Shown here one piece after another: positions 61,377 to 64,000 of a stretch of 64,000 nucleotides of DNA. Under the pieces are notes generated by a model, which was not told the origin of the DNA, made no database searches, and saw nothing but the letters and a program-made list of their open reading frames with translations. The stretch is taken from NCBI RefSeq assembly GCF_000174775.1, contig NZ_ACLR01000170.1, forward strand, positions 28,555 through 92,554, read 5' to 3'. Positions within the stretch are counted from its first letter, which is position 1; the number at the start of each line of letters is the position of its first letter. This DNA is from Porphyromonas uenonis 60-3. GTDB lineage: Bacteria; Bacteroidota; Bacteroidia; Bacteroidales; Porphyromonadaceae. A program made the translations under genes and the position numbers.

Positions 61377-61404
61377 CGCTTATGTAGGAAAGGAAAAGGA
61401 CACT

Positions 61405-62958
61405 TTACCCTTGCGTGCGAATGCGATCATCAAAGGCGGAGAGAGCAGCCTTGGCACCCTCGCCCATAGCGATCACCACTTGCTTGTAGGGGATGCTGGC
61501 ACAGTCGCCTGCGGCATAGATGCCAGGCACTGAGCTACGACAGTGGTCGTCGATGACGATCTCGCCCATACGGTTGCGCTCGACTAGACCGTCGAAGACA
61601 TCCGTATTCGCCTTGAGTCCGATCTGCACGAATACCCCAGCGACAGCTAGTTCGAAGGGAGCACTCCCGTCTCGAGGAGCTATGCGAAGTGCGGACACTT
61701 TGTTCCCATTGCCGATGACCTCTTCTGTTGCCACGTTCGTGTGGACAGTCACGTTCGGTAGCTTGGCCAGTTGCTCCTGCAGCACAGTGTCTGCCTTAAG
61801 GCTCTCCATAAACTCCAAGACGGTCACATGCTTGCAGATACCCGCCAAGTCGATAGCGGCCTCAATGCCTGAGTTACCACCGCCCACGACCGCTATATCT
61901 TGCCCCTTGAAGAACGGTCCGTCGCAGTGCGGGCAGAAGGCCACCCCGCGACCAATGTGCTCTGCTTCGCCAGGCACGCCTAGCTTGCGCCAGGAAGCTC
62001 CAGTGGCGATGATCACTTGTGGCGCTACGAGCGTCTCGCCGAGCGAAGTGACTACCTCCTTCTGGGTATCGACCAGTTTGATCTGCTCGACATGTCTCTG
62101 CTCCAGTATCTCTACGTGGTAGTGTAGCACATGCTGGCGCAGATCTTCGGCCAGTTGGGTACCTGTCGTGTGAAGTACGGAGGGAACGTTTTCGATAGCC
62201 GTCGTTTCATTCACCTGACCGCCCATGCGGTCCGCCACCAGTGCCACGTGTAGTCCTTTGCGAGCCGAGTATAGCGCAGCAGCTGCGCCAGCCGGACCAC
62301 CACCGATGACGATCTGGTCGTACTCCTTGCGCTCCGCCGTGACGGACGATGGCTCCACTCCGACAGCATCGGCTAGCTTGCCGAGTAGTTCACCCAGCGA
62401 ACTCTTGCCTATATGTAGCACCTGATCTCCCAGGTAGACCGTTGGTACGGCCGATATGTTTAGCTCCTTAGCCTCCTCTGTGTAGAGAGCCCCGTCGACC
62501 ATCTCGTGGGTCACTCCCTCACCAGCGATGAGCGTGATTAGGTTAAGGCTCTGCACCACGTCGGGGCAGTTGGTACAGCTGAGCGAAATGTAACTGCGCA
62601 GGTGAATAGGCTTGCGTAGCGAACGAATCTTGTCACAGATCGCTGCATCGGGGAGGTTCTTCCCCTGACCATCCGCATTGTATATGGCCAATATCAGACT
62701 GCTAAACTCATGCCCCGAGGGGATCGCTCTAAAGGTTATCCCCGTGGGCTGGTCGTCACGTAGTATCTCCACGCTGAGCTTGTCGCCCACGCCCATCTCT
62801 AGCGATATTTGCGGGGAGGTCGAGGCGAAGTCGCCGAGGAGCTGCTCTAGCTCGCCGTAGTGGTCGCCCTCGGGAGCCTTCGCTCTGAGCGTATATCGAT
62901 GCTTTAGCGAGGCAAAGATGCTTTGCAGTTGCTGTAAGGTATCTTGGTCTAGTCTCAT
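61405..62958 (-). CDS. ahpF: Alkyl hydroperoxide reductase subunit F
   Basis: A 517-residue flavoprotein passing electrons from NADH to AhpC. The N-terminal double-thioredoxin domain keeps a CxxC in SLSCTNCPDVV (about 129-132). FAD binding starts at IVIGGGPAGAAAALYSAR (about 211), the redox-active pair is CPHCDGPFFKG, and NAD binding is at VVGGGNSGIEAAIDL. The end GDCASIPYKQVVIAMGEGAKAAL is typical. It lies 270 bp after ahpC, the interval being mostly a MITE-like element, so the two may no longer be a simple operon. Confidence 0.95.
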   Translation of the reverse strand: MRLDQDTLQQLQSIFASLKHRYTLRAKAPEGDHYGELEQLLGDFASTSPQISLEMGVGDKLSVEILRDDQPTGITFRAIPSGHEFSSLILAIYNADGQGKNLPDAAICDKIRSLRKPIHLRSYISLSCTNCPDVVQSLNLITLIAGEGVTHEMVDGALYTEEAKELNISAVPTVYLGDQVLHIGKSSLGELLGKLADAVGVEPSSVTAERKEYDQIVIGGGPAGAAAALYSARKGLHVALVADRMGGQVNETTAIENVPSVLHTTGTQLAEDLRQHVLHYHVEILEQRHVEQIKLVDTQKEVVTSLGETLVAPQVIIATGASWRKLGVPGEAEHIGRGVAFCPHCDGPFFKGQDIAVVGGGNSGIEAAIDLAGICKHVTVLEFMESLKADTVLQEQLAKLPNVTVHTNVATEEVIGNGNKVSALRIAPRDGSAPFELAVAGVFVQIGLKANTDVFDGLVERNRMGEIVIDDHCRSSVPGIYAAGDCASIPYKQVVIAMGEGAKAALSAFDDRIRTQG

Positions 62959-63039
62959 GATTGTGCTGTTTTTTTAGAAAGAGTAGAGGGCTGTGCCGCT
63001 CGTGTGAGTATACGACACAACCCTCTCGTCTTGATATGT

Positions 63040-63213
63040 GAGACTGTTGCAAAGTCAACAGCCTCACAATCTTGCTTGCAAGATTGTCTAGACTTTGCAG
63101 AAAGGATGAAGCGCAAGGCGCTGAGGGTGAGGTCTGAAGGGAGCATACCTACGTATGTGACCGAAGCCGAATCCCGAAAGCAACACAGCGATTCGCCTTT
63201 ATGCAACAGTCTC
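63040..63213. mobile_element. MITE-like element between ahpC and ahpF
   Basis: A 174-bp segment bounded by perfect 12-bp inverted repeats GAGACTGTTGCA (63040-63051) and TGCAACAGTCTC (63202-63213). Inside there is a perfect hairpin CAATCTTGC-TT-GCAAGATTG and a GCATACCTACGTATGTGAC palindrome. It has no transposase and no obvious target duplication. A non-autonomous transposon remnant is most likely. Confidence 0.65.
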
Positions 63214-63228
63214 TTGTGGATCTAGGTG

Positions 63229-63798
63229 TTAGATCTTACCAACTAGGTCTATACTAGGCTTGAGAGTGGCATCGCCTTGTCTCCACTTAGCGGGGCACAC
63301 CTCACCTGGGTGCTCATAGATAAACTGAGCAGCGCGCACCTTGCGCAGTAGCTCCTGAGCGTCACGGCCTATGCCGTTGTCGTGGATCTCAGCCACACGC
63401 ACCTTGCCATCTGGATCAATGAGGAAAGTGCCGCGGTAAGCCTGCCCAGCCTCCTCGATCATCACGCCGAAGGCACGAGCCAACTCGAAGCGCATGTCAG
63501 CGAGCATCGTGTACTGCACCTTCTTGACCGCCTCGCTAGCATCCTGCCAAGCCTTGTGAACGAAGTGTGAGTCTGTGCTCACAGAGTAGATATCCACGCC
63601 GATCTGCTGAAACTCAGCATAGTTGTCGGCAAGGTCAGCTAGCTCCGTAGGACATACGAAGGTGAAGTCGCCAGGATAGAAGAAGAGTACGCTCCAGCGC
63701 CCCTTGAGATCCTCGTTAGAGACCTCGTGGAAGCCCTTGGACTTGGTATATGCGGGTACTTTGAACTCTGGTAAGTTGCTATTGATAATAGGTTGCAT
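63229..63798 (-). CDS. ahpC: Alkyl hydroperoxide reductase subunit C (peroxiredoxin)
   Basis: A 189-residue typical 2-Cys peroxiredoxin. The peroxidatic Cys lies in FYPGDFTFVCPTEL and the resolving Cys in HPGEVCPAKW. SVSTDSHFVHKAW and GIGRDAQELLRKV are conserved. Three in-frame ATGs occur (63798, 63804, 63810); I chose the last because MQPIINSNLPEFK fits the family start. It reduces peroxides with electrons from AhpF. Its -7 box is at 63866-63873. Confidence 0.95.
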   Translation of the reverse strand: MQPIINSNLPEFKVPAYTKSKGFHEVSNEDLKGRWSVLFFYPGDFTFVCPTELADLADNYAEFQQIGVDIYSVSTDSHFVHKAWQDASEAVKKVQYTMLADMRFELARAFGVMIEEAGQAYRGTFLIDPDGKVRVAEIHDNGIGRDAQELLRKVRAAQFIYEHPGEVCPAKWRQGDATLKPSIDLVGKI

Positions 63799-63865
63799 AG
63801 TCATTTGCATTTAAGTTTTGGATAAAGATTTATTGCCGTTGGTCGGACATCCCCACCAACAGCTA

Positions 63866-63873
63866 CAAAGATA
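63866..63873 (-). promoter_or_regulatory. -7 box of ahpC
   Basis: TATCTTTG on the minus strand, about 68 bp upstream of the chosen start. No obvious OxyR site was recognised. Confidence 0.6.
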
Positions 63874-63934
63874 GGGGTAAGCACCCAAAATAAAAAGCAA
63901 ACAGCATACCTAGAACAAGGTATTCTCCCCCTAA

Positions 63935-64000
63935 TGCGAGTAGTTTCTCCCATATGAAACTAGAGTTTCTCCCATATGAAACTAGAGTTTCCTCCGTATG
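63935..64000. repeat. 22-bp tandem array at the window edge
   Basis: Three units with GAAACTAGAGTTTC and TCCCATATG/CCTCCGTATG spacers, running off the end of the window. Same family as 15534-15710 and 56213-56308. Confidence 0.8.

Overview
The window looks like a chromosomal segment of a Porphyromonas-type bacterium (Bacteroidota). The evidence is TAnnTTTG promoter -7 boxes in front of many genes, A-rich leaders without strong Shine-Dalgarno sites, a TonB receptor followed by a DUF4249 lipoprotein, ferredoxin-linked 2-oxoacid oxidoreductase, menaquinone and AguA/AguB genes, and several families of short intergenic repeats with a period near 22 bp like the tandem arrays known from Porphyromonas. 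The species cannot be fixed from sequence alone. No rRNA, tRNA, CRISPR array or complete insertion sequence was seen.

Layout. 1-8.7 kb (minus): a doubly frameshifted lipoprotein at the edge, then an operon of a large TPR protein, a beta-barrel protein, a degenerate HAD domain fused to a thioesterase, and pepT. 9.2-12 kb (plus): a four-subunit 2-oxoacid:ferredoxin oxidoreductase. 12.1-15.4 kb (plus): topA and truA. 16-24.5 kb (minus): a tightly packed run of housekeeping genes (tadA, a TlpA-like lipoprotein, a sirtuin, rnhB, sufS, menA, lysC, ftsE, a flavodoxin-fold oxidoreductase, a porin-like protein). 25.2-31.6 kb (plus): a three-gene defence-type cassette. It holds a conserved companion protein, one 1309-residue GIY-YIG/helicase/methyltransferase polypeptide, and a KAP-type P-loop NTPase. 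It is bounded on the left by repeat elements and becomes AT-rich towards its end. 31.8-38.75 kb (minus): the thiamine operon thiS-thiC-(TenI-ThiD-ThiE fusion)-thiG-thiH-thiF behind a TPP riboswitch and an intrinsic terminator. 38.8-46.8 kb: a probable small RNA, an M16 peptidase, small outer-membrane proteins, an O-methyltransferase, aroQ and xerD. 46.8-55.8 kb (minus): typA, ribH, a TPR membrane protein, the aguA/aguB putrescine pair, a DUF4249 lipoprotein and its TonB receptor. 55.8-60.2 kb (plus): an accessory stretch with repeats, small unknown proteins, a possible structured RNA, a NaChBac-like sodium channel, a WYL regulator and a DEDDh exonuclease. 60.3-64 kb (minus): a BIG2 lipoprotein and ahpF/ahpC separated by a MITE-like element.

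The most interesting parts are the defence cassette; the intergenic repeat landscape, with four copies of a 180-bp element and arrays of three different palindromic units all at about 21-22 bp; the unassigned structured region at 57.0-57.3 kb; and a HAD domain that has lost its catalytic residues but is kept fused to a thioesterase.
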